The notes beneath the pieces are model-generated. The model had not been told where the DNA came from, ran no database searches, and worked only from the letters and a program-made list of their open reading frames with translations. From the NCBI RefSeq assembly GCF_001422665.1, contig NZ_LMLU01000001.1, positions 726,797 to 790,796 on the forward strand: 64,000 nucleotides of DNA, written 5' to 3'. Position numbers and translations under genes: made by a program. Shown here piece after piece: positions 50,408 to 59,034 of this stretch (within the stretch, counting starts at the first letter, position 1; each line of letters opens with the position of its first letter). The stretch comes from Arthrobacter sp. Leaf234 (GTDB lineage: Bacteria; Actinomycetota; Actinomycetes; Actinomycetales; Micrococcaceae).

Positions 50408-50482
50408 GGGTCTGCCGTGACCGGACGCACCCCACCCCTTGCGCTGCGCCCCGGGATCCTCGACCGGGACCGGGACCGGGGA

Positions 50483-50794
50483 TCAGGCGATCATCCTCCG
50501 CGTGGCGACACCCGACCCGAGGACCGGCGACACCCGGCGGGTACTGCACGTCTCGCTGTAGGTCGCGCCCGGGGATCGGACGGCGAGGCCTGCCGCGGTC
50601 AGGTCGTCGAGCAGTTCGTTGACGGCCTGCGCAAGACAGTCCCGCTCCTCGCGGGGCAGCGGGGCGAGGCCGTGGAGGTAGGCGTCGATCTCGATGCGGT
50701 CGAAGGAGCCACCGGAGTTCACGTAGTGCCGGTGGACCTCGTCCAGCGTCAGCAGTGACGTCGTCATGGCCGAGTGGGCGGTCTCGAACTGCAC
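50483..50794 (-). CDS. Hypothetical protein, 103 residues
   Basis: Starts at GTG 50794 with AAGGAG six bases upstream. Core: LLTLDEVHRHYVNSGGSFDRIEIDAYLHGLAPLPREERDCLAQAVNELLDDLT, a helical segment without a recognised domain, then a basic, probably disordered tail. It is divergent from the second GNAT-like gene and may share its regulatory region. Confidence 0.5.
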   Translation of the reverse strand: MQFETAHSAMTTSLLTLDEVHRHYVNSGGSFDRIEIDAYLHGLAPLPREERDCLAQAVNELLDDLTAAGLAVRSPGATYSETCSTRRVSPVLGSGVATRRMIA

Positions 50795-50943
50795 GGGGGG
50801 CTCCTTCGGCCATGACTGCACGGGTGCGGCGGGACCCGTCTGCTCCGGTCACCGTAGCGCCCCGCGCTTCAAGCCCTCCCCTGTGAGACCTCAAGATTGG
50901 TTCAAGGGCGACCGGCCGGCCCCGGCGGCGCGGTCGAAAGTAG

Positions 50944-50986
50944 TAAGGGTACTTAATTTCACATCGGGAAAGAATCGGCCTATAGT
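50944..50986 (+). promoter_or_regulatory. Promoter of the second GNAT-like gene with TAAGGGTACTTA upstream
   Basis: -35 TTCACA (50958-50963) and -10 TATAGT (50981-50986) are 17 bp apart, the best vegetative-type promoter in the window. TAAG-GGTA-CTTA (50944-50955) lies just upstream of the -35 and recalls the TAAGC...CTTAGC motif near 16.7 and 18.9 kb. Confidence 0.6.
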
Positions 50987-51036
50987 CTCAGCAGGGCCTA
51001 GCAGCGGGCCATCGAACCACCATCGTGGAGCTGACC

Positions 51037-51669
51037 ATGGAAACTTCCCCGTTCGTCGAATACCGTCCGCAGTCGATGCAGCCAACCGAGCAGGATCAGT
51101 TCGGGTGGGGTGCGGCACCGGCGATCACGACCGTCCCGCCCGCCCGGGCCGATGACGCGGACTTCCCGGACGACCTGACCGTCGTGTCGACCCGCCAGCT
51201 GCGGGTTCTCTGCAACCAGACGTACCGCCTCCTGGACCGGGACTTCCCTCCGATGGACGCCCTGCACCAGTACGAGGTGCTGGTCGAGGAGATCGAGCGG
51301 CGAGAGGTCCAGGCCGAGTCACGCGCAGAGCCCGCGCGCACCCGCAGCGGGTTCCGCGACAACTCCCTGTTCTCCCGCTTCGAGCTCTTCAGCGACGGCA
51401 CCATGGTGGGTCACGTGAAGTACGAAATGAAGGGGTCGCACGCGGTGCTCATCCAGGCCGTCGTCGATCCGCGTTTCGACGCCGTGGACGTGGAGCCCGC
51501 ACTCATCCGGCAGGTGTTCCTGAGCGCTCACCGGCGACGCATCGCCGTCGTGCCCTATTGCCCCCGAGTGCGCGAGTTCCTCGTGGAGTTCCCCCAGTAC
51601 AGGCTGCTCCTTCCGGCCGATCAGCGCCGGCGGCTCGAAGCGTCGCTGCGCTCCCGTGGCGAGGACTAG
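51037..51669 (+). CDS. GNAT-fold (NATD1/YjdJ-like) protein, paralogue of the 35452 gene
   Basis: A 210-residue protein with the same two-part plan as the 35452 gene: STRQLRVLCNQTYRLLDRDF and QYEVLVEEIERRE, then [25 protein letters not shown] and IAVVPYCPRVREFLVEFPQY. The acetyl-CoA loop is fully eroded (RFDAVDVEP in place of RGxGxG), so it is unlikely to be an active acetyltransferase and may have a binding role. ATG 51037 has GGAG upstream within an 18-nt stretch identical to the paralogue's start region. It has its own promoter. Confidence 0.7.
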   Translation: METSPFVEYRPQSMQPTEQDQFGWGAAPAITTVPPARADDADFPDDLTVVSTRQLRVLCNQTYRLLDRDFPPMDALHQYEVLVEEIERREVQAESRAEPARTRSGFRDNSLFSRFELFSDGTMVGHVKYEMKGSHAVLIQAVVDPRFDAVDVEPALIRQVFLSAHRRRIAVVPYCPRVREFLVEFPQYRLLLPADQRRRLEASLRSRGED

Positions 51670-51888
51670 GGCAGGCAGGACGACGCGGGGACCACGTACA
51701 GGTTGCGTTTCCGGAGGAGGCTGCGCAGGTGCGGCCGGAGCAGTCATCGCTCCGCCACCGGCCCGACGGCGCCGAAGGGCGCCGAGACGGGGCGATCCTG
51801 TCGACCATGGTCGTCGAGCCGTCCTCCGACGGGAGCTCGTGCACGTGCCGGAAGGCTCGCGATGGCGGGCCCGCTGCGGGATCGTGGC

Positions 51889-52890
51889 TCAGACGCGGAC
51901 GAGCATCTTTCCCGTGTTGGCGCCGCTCATCATGGCGAGGAACGCCTCGGCGGCGTTCTCGATGCCGTCCACCACCGTCTCGTCGAAGACCACACTGCCG
52001 TCCGCCAGCCAGCCCGTCATCTTCTCCGCGAACTCCGGCTGCAGGTCCTGGTGCCGGCCGACGATGAAGCCCTCGAGCTTCAGTGAGCGCGTCACGAGGT
52101 TGGCCATGTTGTCCGGCCCCGGCGAGCGCTCGGTGCTGTTGTACTGGGAGATGGCGCCGCACAGGGCCGCGCGGCCGCCGGTCGTGAGGCGATCGAGTGC
52201 CGCCTCGAGGTGGTCCCCGCCGACGTTGTCGAAGTAGACGTCGATGCCGTCGGGCGTGAGCGGGAGCAGCTGCTCCCGCACCGGGGCGTCCTTGTAGTTG
52301 AAGGCGTCGTCGTAGCCGTACCTGTCCGTGAGCAGCGCGACCTTCTCCGCCGACCCCGCCGAGCCGATGACGCGGGAGGCGCCGAGCTTGCGGGCCACCT
52401 GCCCGGCGATGGATCCGACGGCGCCTGCGGCACCCGAGATGAACACGACGTCGCCTTCCCTCAGCCCTGCGACGCGCTTGAGTCCGGCGTAGGCCGTGAG
52501 TCCCGTCATGCCGGCCGCACCCAGGAACACGGAGAGGGGCAGGCCGGTCTCGGGCAGCGGCGAGAACTGCGTGGCCGGAGCCTGGGCGACATCCCGCCAG
52601 CCGAGCCCGTGAAGCACGCCGGTCCCGACCGGAAGGGTGTCGGACCTCGACTCGACGACACGTCCCACGGCTCCGCCGCTCATCGTCTCGCCGAGGCCGA
52701 ACGGCGGGACGTAGGACTTCGCATCGTTCATGCGGCCACGCATATAGGGGTCGACGGAGACGAAGTCGTTCCGGACGCGCACCTCCCCGGGAGCCAGGTC
52801 GGGAAGTTCGACCGATGCGGTCGAGAAGTTCTCCGGGCCGGGAGTGCCGACGGGGCGGGAGGCGAGCTGGATCTGGGTGCTGACGGTCAT
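51889..52890 (-). CDS. NADPH-dependent MDR oxidoreductase (CurA-like)
   Basis: A 333-residue zinc-free medium-chain reductase that should reduce the C=C bond of enones. Seen: VSVDPYMRGRM, the Rossmann loop VFISGAAGAVGSIAGQVARKLGA, VIGSAGSAEKVALL, DVYFDNVGGDHLEAAL and CGAISQYN, as in CurA and prostaglandin reductases. GAAGGA seven bases before ATG 52890 is the SD. The 219-bp gap before it (51670-51888) shows no gene. Confidence 0.85.
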   Translation of the reverse strand: MTVSTQIQLASRPVGTPGPENFSTASVELPDLAPGEVRVRNDFVSVDPYMRGRMNDAKSYVPPFGLGETMSGGAVGRVVESRSDTLPVGTGVLHGLGWRDVAQAPATQFSPLPETGLPLSVFLGAAGMTGLTAYAGLKRVAGLREGDVVFISGAAGAVGSIAGQVARKLGASRVIGSAGSAEKVALLTDRYGYDDAFNYKDAPVREQLLPLTPDGIDVYFDNVGGDHLEAALDRLTTGGRAALCGAISQYNSTERSPGPDNMANLVTRSLKLEGFIVGRHQDLQPEFAEKMTGWLADGSVVFDETVVDGIENAAEAFLAMMSGANTGKMLVRV

Positions 52891-52955
52891 GACTGGTCCT
52901 TCGGATCGGCGATGTCTCTACCTGCTTGAACAGTTATCCGGAGGATTTATTCCAC

Positions 52956-53696
52956 TTAGAGGGCGCGAGCCAGCCGGGCCCGGAGCTCTCCTGCCGCCGG
53001 CTTCGCCTCCAGTGCCGATCCTGCCGTGCGGCCCCACAGCCACAGGAGCATCCCCTCGGCGTCGGCCCTGACCGCTTCCTGCCCGTCGGCCGCGGCATCC
53101 CGATCCACCACGGCCCGCGCGGGGGCGAGGTGCACGTCCCAGGAGTGCCCGCCTGACTCGAGCCGCACCGTCGAGCCGGACGCCGTCGGGTCGGGACGGC
53201 CACGCCCCAGCATCACGGTGAGTACCTCGTCGATCCCGTCCATCGCCAGGTCCACGTCCATGGGCGTGGTGTCGGCTCCTGCGGCCTCCTCGAGGTCGAA
53301 GCGGTGGATGGCCGTCTCGTGCGTCAGGCGCCGGATCCAGAACCCCACGGTCTGGTCCTCCGCTACCCATGTCTCGGCTCGATCGCCGGCCTCGTGTCCG
53401 TCGAACTGTTCGACGAGCCGGTCGTAGCAGTGGGCGAGCAGGGCTGCCGGAGGGAGGCTGCCCACGCTCACCGGAGGCCAGCCGTGACTCGGCCGTTCAC
53501 CCGTCCGGATGGTCTCGGCCTTGTGCAGGAAGACGATCGCGGTATGCCTCGCGAGGTCCTCGCCGGTCCAGCCCGGGCATGCCGGGACCGGCCGATCCAG
53601 GGTGGTGTGGACGAGGTCGGCGAGCATGCGGTACTCGCGGTCCAGCAGCTCCCGATACCGGCCGAAGGACAGGGCATGGGGAGAAGGGGGCGTCAT
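52956..53696 (-). CDS. DinB-fold maleylpyruvate isomerase-like protein (mycothiol-dependent type)
   Basis: A 246-residue protein. The N-terminal DinB bundle has VPACPGWTGEDLARHTAIVFLHKAE and WIRRLTHETAIHRFDLEEA, the TIGR03083 signature with metal-binding His; an SCP2-like C-terminal part follows. The family includes mycothiol-dependent maleylpyruvate isomerase, but most members are uncharacterised. -10 TAGACT six bases before ATG 53696 indicates a leaderless mRNA. It is divergent from the thioesterase gene. Confidence 0.8.
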   Translation of the reverse strand: MTPPSPHALSFGRYRELLDREYRMLADLVHTTLDRPVPACPGWTGEDLARHTAIVFLHKAETIRTGERPSHGWPPVSVGSLPPAALLAHCYDRLVEQFDGHEAGDRAETWVAEDQTVGFWIRRLTHETAIHRFDLEEAAGADTTPMDVDLAMDGIDEVLTVMLGRGRPDPTASGSTVRLESGGHSWDVHLAPARAVVDRDAAADGQEAVRADAEGMLLWLWGRTAGSALEAKPAAGELRARLARAL

Positions 53697-53733
53697 CAAC
53701 CGAGTCTAGGCTCGCCGCCGGAGCAGGGCTATG

Positions 53734-53750
53734 TTACCGACGAGTAATAT
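53734..53750 (+). promoter_or_regulatory. Thioesterase promoter with TTAC-N6-GTAA element
   Basis: -10 TAATAT (53745-53750) ends seven bases before ATG 53758. The inverted repeat TTAC-CGACGA-GTAA (53734-53747) overlaps it, a form used by TetR-type repressors of lipid genes; the short arms make this tentative. Confidence 0.4.
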
Positions 53751-53757
53751 GACCGGC

Positions 53758-54300
53758 ATGCACCTGATCCTCCGCACGCTTCTGCTGCTGGTGATGTCCC
53801 GCCGGCGATCGCCCCTCGGGATCTGGCAGCCCGGCACCATCGGGCTCCGGGTCCTTCCCACGGACATCGACATCGCGATGCACATGAACAACGGCATGTA
53901 CTTCTCCGTGTTCGATCTGGGGAGGTTCGACCTCATGGTGCGCAGCGGGGTCTGGCGCCGGATGCGCCGGCGCGGCTGGACTCCTGTCGCGGCGGGCGAG
54001 ACCATCAGTTTCCGCAAGTCGCTGCAGCTGGGCCAGCGGTACACGATCGAGACGAGGATCATCGGCCTGGACGAGCGCGCCATCTACTTCGAGCAGCGCG
54101 CGGTGGCCGACGGCGAGATCTACGCGCGGGCCGTCATCGCCACGCGCCTCGTCTCGCCGGCCGGACCGGTGCCGAACGAGGAGATCATCGCGGCGTTCGG
54201 TGCGCCGCCGGTGGAGCTCGTGCTGCCGGAGTGGATCCATGCCTGGCGCCTCAGCAACGCCCTGCCGAGCACCCGGAAGCCCGCACCGCACGCGTGGTGA
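53758..54300 (+). CDS. Hot-dog-fold acyl-CoA thioesterase family protein
   Basis: A 180-residue 4HBT_2-type protein. LRVLPTDIDIAMHMNNGMYFSVFDLGRFDLMVRSG holds the family's D-x-D-x-x-x-H-x-N-N motif; ETISFRKSLQLGQRYTIETRIIGLDERAIYFEQRAV supplies the central strands. It should hydrolyse acyl-CoA or acyl-ACP thioesters (FadM/THEM6-like). The leaderless -10 at 53745 supports ATG 53758 over 53731 and 53749. Confidence 0.8.
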   Translation: MHLILRTLLLLVMSRRRSPLGIWQPGTIGLRVLPTDIDIAMHMNNGMYFSVFDLGRFDLMVRSGVWRRMRRRGWTPVAAGETISFRKSLQLGQRYTIETRIIGLDERAIYFEQRAVADGEIYARAVIATRLVSPAGPVPNEEIIAAFGAPPVELVLPEWIHAWRLSNALPSTRKPAPHAW

Positions 54301-54327
54301 CAGGACGGCGTCGTGCCCCGGCCAGCC

Positions 54328-55656
54328 CTACGATCCGGTGCGGGCCCCGGTGCGCCCGCGCACGAGCTTCTGGACCGCGTACAGGGCAAGGCCCACCGCG
54401 AGGAGGACGGCGGTGCGGAGCCAGATCTCCCCGGTCTGCTGCGTGAGGAGCAGGACGCAGGACGCGATGGCCAGGTACGGGAAGATCGCCGGGATGCGGA
54501 AGTGCTGGTGCTCCACCCGGTCCTTCCGGAGCACGATCACGGCGATGTTCGTGCTGAGGAAGACGAAGAGCAGCAGGAGGACGACGGTCGAGGCGAGGGA
54601 CTCGAGTCCGCCGGTGAGGCTCAGGGCCATGGCGACGAGGGTCGTGGCCACGATGGCGACCCAGGGTGTGCGGCGACGGGGGAGGACCCGGCTGAAGACG
54701 GAGGGGAAGAGGCCCTGCTCCGCCATCCCGTACGTGAGGCGGCTGGACATGATCATGGTCAGCAGCGCGCCGTTCGCGACGGCGATCAGGGCCACGAGGC
54801 TGAACAGCCAGGTCGGGATGCCCGCGCCGGTCGCGGCGACGACGTCGAGCAGGGGTGAACTCGATCCGGCGAGCTCCTCCGGGGCGAGTGCTGCCGAGGA
54901 GGCGAGTCCGATCAGGAGATAGACGACACCGGCCGTGAGCAGGGCGCCGAAGATGGCCTTCGGATAGACGCGGCTGACGTCCCGCACCTCCTCGGCGACG
55001 TTCGCGGACACCTCGAACCCCACGAAGGAGTAGTAGGCGATCAGCGACGCCGCGAGGACGGCGGACGCCGCGCTGACTCCGGGCGGGAAGTCGTTGACCC
55101 GCGAGAGGTCGCCGTTGCCTCCGGCGAGGAAGATGCCGACCACGACGATGACCAGGACGAGCCCGGAGACCTCGATCACGGTCATCACGACGTTGCTGCG
55201 GACCGATTCCTTGATGCCGCGCATGTTCAGCAGTGCCAGCAGGACGAGGAACACGAGGGCCGCGGGAACGGCGGGCACGTCGATGAAGGTGGTGAGGTAC
55301 CCACCGGCGAAGGCCTGCGCCAGGCCCGCCGCGCTGGTCACGCCGGCCGCCAGCATGCAGAACCCCACCAGGAACGAGATGAACGGCTTCCTGAAGGCAC
55401 GCTCGGCGAAGACCGCGGCCCCGCCCGCCTTCGGATACTTCGTCACCAGTTCCGCATAGGAGCCGGCGGTCAGCAGGGCGAGCGCGAGCGCCACCATGAG
55501 GGGCATCCAGATGGCACCGCCCACTTCCGCGGAGATCACCCCCACCAGCGCGTACACCCCGGCGCCGAGGACGTCGCCGAGGATGAACAGGTACAGCAGG
55601 GGGCCCGAGATACCGCGCTTGAGCCGGGTGTCGGTGGTCTGTTCCGTGATGGCCAT
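54328..55656 (-). CDS. APC-superfamily permease
   Basis: A 442-residue, 12-helix permease with LGDVLGAGVYALVGVIS in helix 1, SYAELVTKYPKAGGAAVFAERAF, and YYSFVGFEVSANVAEEVRDVSRVYPKAIFG, a set typical of amino acid/amine APC transporters. It is more distant from the two permeases at 41-44 kb than they are from each other. -10 TACACT seven bases before ATG 55656 indicates a leaderless mRNA. Substrate unknown. Confidence 0.85.
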   Translation of the reverse strand: MAITEQTTDTRLKRGISGPLLYLFILGDVLGAGVYALVGVISAEVGGAIWMPLMVALALALLTAGSYAELVTKYPKAGGAAVFAERAFRKPFISFLVGFCMLAAGVTSAAGLAQAFAGGYLTTFIDVPAVPAALVFLVLLALLNMRGIKESVRSNVVMTVIEVSGLVLVIVVVGIFLAGGNGDLSRVNDFPPGVSAASAVLAASLIAYYSFVGFEVSANVAEEVRDVSRVYPKAIFGALLTAGVVYLLIGLASSAALAPEELAGSSSPLLDVVAATGAGIPTWLFSLVALIAVANGALLTMIMSSRLTYGMAEQGLFPSVFSRVLPRRRTPWVAIVATTLVAMALSLTGGLESLASTVVLLLLFVFLSTNIAVIVLRKDRVEHQHFRIPAIFPYLAIASCVLLLTQQTGEIWLRTAVLLAVGLALYAVQKLVRGRTGARTGS

Positions 55657-55836
55657 GAGCGCCAGTGTAGGAGAAGTGCTAAGGGTGCTGGGTATCTTTC
55701 GGTGGAGGGCGCCGCTCGGCGCGCCAGACCTACCGCCGGTCGTCGCGCATTCGCCAGTTCGGTGTGACGCACAGCATAATTGCCTTCATCAACGATGGCC
55801 GGGGGGCGGCCACTCATTCTGACAGAGAGGTTATCG

Positions 55837-57225
55837 ATGAGTTGGCTCGACCGCGACCACACCATCGCGCCACCGGGATTCAACCGATGGCTCATTCCAC
55901 CGGCGGCTCTCGCCGTCCACCTGTGCATCGGCCAGGCCTATGCGACGAGCGTCTACAAGACCGCTCTGGTCAACCACTTCGACGCGACCCTGACGCAGAT
56001 CGGCATCATCTTCTCGATCGCGATCGTGATGCTCGGCCTGTCCGCCGCCGTCCTCGGTACCTGGGTGGACCGCAACGGCCCCCGCAAGGCCATGTTCACC
56101 TCGGCGCTGTTCTGGACCTCCGGCTTCCTCGTCGGAGCGCTCGGCATCTTCACGAACCAGTTGTGGCTCGTCTACCTCGGCTACGGCGTGATCGGGGGCA
56201 TCGGCCTCGGCATCGGGTACATCTCACCGGTCTCCACCCTGATCAAGTGGTTCCCCGACCGGCCGGGACTCGCCACCGGCATGGCCATCATGGGCTTCGG
56301 CGGCGGCGCGCTCATCGCGAGCCCGCTCTCCACTCAGCTGCTGCGCATGTACGACCCGAACTCCGGTGCCGAGGGCTGGGTCGCCAGCGGTGACGCCGTC
56401 GGCAAGCTCTTCCTGACCCTCGCCGTCGTCTACCTCGTCTACATGATGTTCGGAGCCTTCACCATCAAGGTGCCGGCGGACGGCTGGAAGCCCGACGGCT
56501 TCGACCCCTCCCAGCTCAAGTCCAAGCCACTCGTCACCACGGACAACGTCTCCGCGGCCAACGCCATCAAGACGCGCCAGTTCTGGCTCGTCTGGATCGT
56601 GCTGTTCTGCAACGTGACGGCCGGTATCGGCATCCTCGAGCAGGCGTCGCCGATGATCCAGGACTTCTTCCGCGCGGCGGACGGCACGACGGCGGTCACC
56701 GTCGCCGTCGCCGGCGGATTCGTGGGCCTGCTCTCGATCGGCAACATGGGTGGCCGCTTCGTGTGGTCGTCGACGTCCGACATCATCGGCCGCAAGCGCA
56801 TCTACATGGTGTACCTCGGCGTGGGCGCCGTCCTCTACCTGGTGCTGGCGCTCGCGGGCAGCTCGACCACGCTCCTCTTCGTGGCCCTCGCCTTCGTCAT
56901 CATCTCCTTCTACGGCGGCGGGTTCGCCACGGTCCCGGCCTACCTCCGCGACCTGTTCGGCACCTATCAGGTCGGCGCCATCCACGGCCGCCTGCTGACG
57001 GCATGGTCCGCCGCGGGCATCGCCGGACCGCTGATCGTCAACGCGTTCCTCGATGCTCAGGGCACGCCGGGTGAGCTCACCGCCGGCGCCTACCAGCCGG
57101 CGCTGCTCACCATGGTGGGGCTGCTGATCATCGGCTTCATCGCCAACCTGCTCATCAAGCCCGTCGACCCCCGCTTCCACGAACCGGTCAAGGGTTCACA
57201 GCGCGAATCTGTAAGGGAGGCCTGA
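55837..57225 (+). CDS. OFA-family MFS transporter (oxalate:formate antiporter-like)
   Basis: A 462-residue, 12-helix MFS protein of the OFA type. CIGQAYATSVYKTAL in helix 1, GTWVDRNGPRKAMF in loop 2-3, GGIGLGIGYISPVSTLIKWFPDRPGLATGMAIMGFGGGA in helices 4-5 and GRFVWSSTSDIIGRKRIY in the second half all fit. OFA members exchange mono- or dicarboxylates. An AGAGAGG SD precedes ATG 55837. It is coupled to a 34-residue small subunit gene, which argues for an organic-acid carrier complex. Confidence 0.85.
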   Translation: MSWLDRDHTIAPPGFNRWLIPPAALAVHLCIGQAYATSVYKTALVNHFDATLTQIGIIFSIAIVMLGLSAAVLGTWVDRNGPRKAMFTSALFWTSGFLVGALGIFTNQLWLVYLGYGVIGGIGLGIGYISPVSTLIKWFPDRPGLATGMAIMGFGGGALIASPLSTQLLRMYDPNSGAEGWVASGDAVGKLFLTLAVVYLVYMMFGAFTIKVPADGWKPDGFDPSQLKSKPLVTTDNVSAANAIKTRQFWLVWIVLFCNVTAGIGILEQASPMIQDFFRAADGTTAVTVAVAGGFVGLLSIGNMGGRFVWSSTSDIIGRKRIYMVYLGVGAVLYLVLALAGSSTTLLFVALAFVIISFYGGGFATVPAYLRDLFGTYQVGAIHGRLLTAWSAAGIAGPLIVNAFLDAQGTPGELTAGAYQPALLTMVGLLIIGFIANLLIKPVDPRFHEPVKGSQRESVREA

Positions 57226-57226
57226 C

Positions 57227-57331
57227 ATGACCGGAGCACGCATCGCCGTCGTCTGGGCGCTCGTCGGACTGCCGCTCGCCTACGGGATCTTTCAGACCCT
57301 GACGCGCGTCGCCGCCCTCTTCGGCGGCTGA
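57227..57331 (+). CDS. MFS transporter small subunit, 34 residues
   Basis: Reads MTGARIAVVWALVGLPLAYGIFQTL, then TRVAALFGG, one amphipathic-to-hydrophobic helix. It starts one base after the OFA transporter stop with AAGGGAGG as SD. A tiny one-helix protein directly after an OFA-type carrier matches a recognised small-subunit family; its biochemical role is not established as far as I know. Confidence 0.75.
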   Translation: MTGARIAVVWALVGLPLAYGIFQTLTRVAALFGG

Positions 57332-57356
57332 CGCCGACCACGCGGACGCCCGCCCT

Positions 57357-57385
57357 GAACGCCGACGGCAGTGCCGTCGGCGTTC
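57357..57385 (+). terminator. 13-bp stem terminator after the OFA operon
   Basis: GAACGCCGACGGC (57357-57369) and GCCGTCGGCGTTC (57373-57385) form a perfect stem with a 3-nt loop 25 bp after the small-subunit stop. Confidence 0.85.
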
Positions 57386-57472
57386 ATCGGCGGGCGTTCC
57401 GGCGTGCGCACGACGACGGTGGCCCCCGCACTGCACCGCCCTGCTCGCCGAGCAAGGCACCCGGAAGGAACC

Positions 57473-58486
57473 ATGCGAAGCACCAGCAGCGCCCAGTCCG
57501 ATGCCCTCGACCGCGGGGAGCTCCCGCAGCTCGACCGGGTGCGCGACGACGTCTGGGCCCTCGCCCAGCCCATGCCCGGCGGGCACCTCGCGTACTCCTT
57601 CACCTACCTGCTGACCGCGGGCGACGGCGGTATCCACGTCGTCGATCCCGGGTGGGACTCCGACGGGAACTGGGAGCGCCTGCTCGCCGCGCTCGCCGTC
57701 GTCGCGCCCGGTTCGACCGGCGCCGGAGCGGTCTCGGGCATCACGGGTACCCACCTCCACCCCGACCACGTGGGTCTGGCGGCGCGGCTGCGGCGAGCGT
57801 CCGGCGCCCCGCTGGGGATGCACAAGGACGAGCGGGCGGCCCTGGAGCAGCACAGCACGCGGCTGCTGGACCTCGACGCGGCCCTCGGACGGCTCGGGGG
57901 ATGGGGTGTGCCCGAGGAGCGGCGGACCGAGCTGGCGCAGTACGTGGACCGGTCTCCGGAGGGCCTCGTCCTCGCCGTCGACCACGAGCTGCACGGCGGC
58001 GACCGGCTGCCCGTCGCGGGATTCGGCCTCGTCGTGATGCCCACCCCCGGTCACACGGCCGGGCACGTCTGCCTGCGTGACGACGCCCGCCGGCTGGTGT
58101 TCACGGGCGACCACGTGCTGCCGACGGTGTTCCCCGGGCTGGGGCTCGGCGGGCCGACGGCGACGAACCCGCTGGCCGACTACGTCGCGTCCGTCGGGGC
58201 GCTGGCGCCGTGGAGCGACTACGAGGCGCTGCCGGGCCACGGTTTCCGCTTCACCGGGCTCGGGGAGCGGGCGGCGGCGTGCGCCGGGCACCAGCTGGCC
58301 CGGGCTCGGCAGGTCGCCGCGATCCTCGGTGAGGAGGGGCCGGAGCCCACGGTGTGGGAGCTCGCGTCGCGCCTCGCCTGGACCGCCGGCTGGGACGGGC
58401 TGCACGGCTTCCAGCTCCTCTCGGCCCTCAACCAGACGGAGATGCACCGCGGTTTCGTCCGTGGCGGCGGCCTGATCGGTACGTGA
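57473..58486 (+). CDS. Metallo-beta-lactamase-fold hydrolase
   Basis: A 337-residue MBL protein. THLHPDHVGLAARL is the HxHxDH metal motif; VVMPTPGHTAGHVCL and LVFTGDHVLPTVFPGL supply the further His and bridging Asp, and ALPGHG the last His. A helical C-terminal domain follows, as in RNase Z-like or LACTB2-like thioester hydrolases. GGAAGGAA just before ATG 57473 is the SD. It is 71 bp before a co-directional MarR gene, possibly its regulator. Confidence 0.82.
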   Translation: MRSTSSAQSDALDRGELPQLDRVRDDVWALAQPMPGGHLAYSFTYLLTAGDGGIHVVDPGWDSDGNWERLLAALAVVAPGSTGAGAVSGITGTHLHPDHVGLAARLRRASGAPLGMHKDERAALEQHSTRLLDLDAALGRLGGWGVPEERRTELAQYVDRSPEGLVLAVDHELHGGDRLPVAGFGLVVMPTPGHTAGHVCLRDDARRLVFTGDHVLPTVFPGLGLGGPTATNPLADYVASVGALAPWSDYEALPGHGFRFTGLGERAAACAGHQLARARQVAAILGEEGPEPTVWELASRLAWTAGWDGLHGFQLLSALNQTEMHRGFVRGGGLIGT

Positions 58487-58557
58487 GACGTCGGACACAG
58501 TCGGACTTATCCGGCGAAACCCGTCCTGCTTGCTCCGGGCATCTATACGATGCGTCC

Positions 58558-59031
58558 ATGGAGACAGCGATGGGGCACGACGACGTGGAGTTCGAACGTG
58601 CCATCGAGGTGCTCGAGGAGCAGACCAGCGTGCTGTGGAGGCGGGAGCGCACCACCTCCCATGCCCTGGCGAAGAACGTGCACCCGGCGATGGAGCCCGC
58701 AGCCTACGGAATCCTGACGCTCCTGCAGCGCGAGGGGTCCCTGCGTGCCACGGACATAGCCCAGAGCATCGGCGTCGGGAAGCCCTCGGTGAGCCGCCAG
58801 CTCGGGGCCCTCGAAGGGCTGGGCCTCGTGACCCGCCGCCTCGACCCGCTGGACGCCCGCTCGCAGCGGGTCCTCCTGACGCCACTCGGCGAGCAGCAGC
58901 TCGCGGCCGCCCAGAGCGGACGCCGCACGGCGTTCACCGCCCTCATGCGGAGCTGGGATCCGGAGGACGTGGAGGTCCTGGGCTCGCTCATCGCCCGCCT
59001 CAACCTGACCTACACGAAGGACACCTGGTAG
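58558..59031 (+). CDS. MarR-family transcriptional regulator
   Basis: A 157-residue protein with the MarR fold: AYGILTLLQREGSLRATDIAQSIGVGKPSVSRQLGALEGLGLVTRRLDPLDARSQRVLLTPLGEQQL covers the winged helix, flanked by dimerisation helices. -10 TACGAT (58546-58551) six bases before ATG indicates a leaderless mRNA. It may regulate the MBL gene before it or a divergent target elsewhere. Confidence 0.88.
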   Translation: METAMGHDDVEFERAIEVLEEQTSVLWRRERTTSHALAKNVHPAMEPAAYGILTLLQREGSLRATDIAQSIGVGKPSVSRQLGALEGLGLVTRRLDPLDARSQRVLLTPLGEQQLAAAQSGRRTAFTALMRSWDPEDVEVLGSLIARLNLTYTKDTW

Positions 59032-59034
59032 GGG

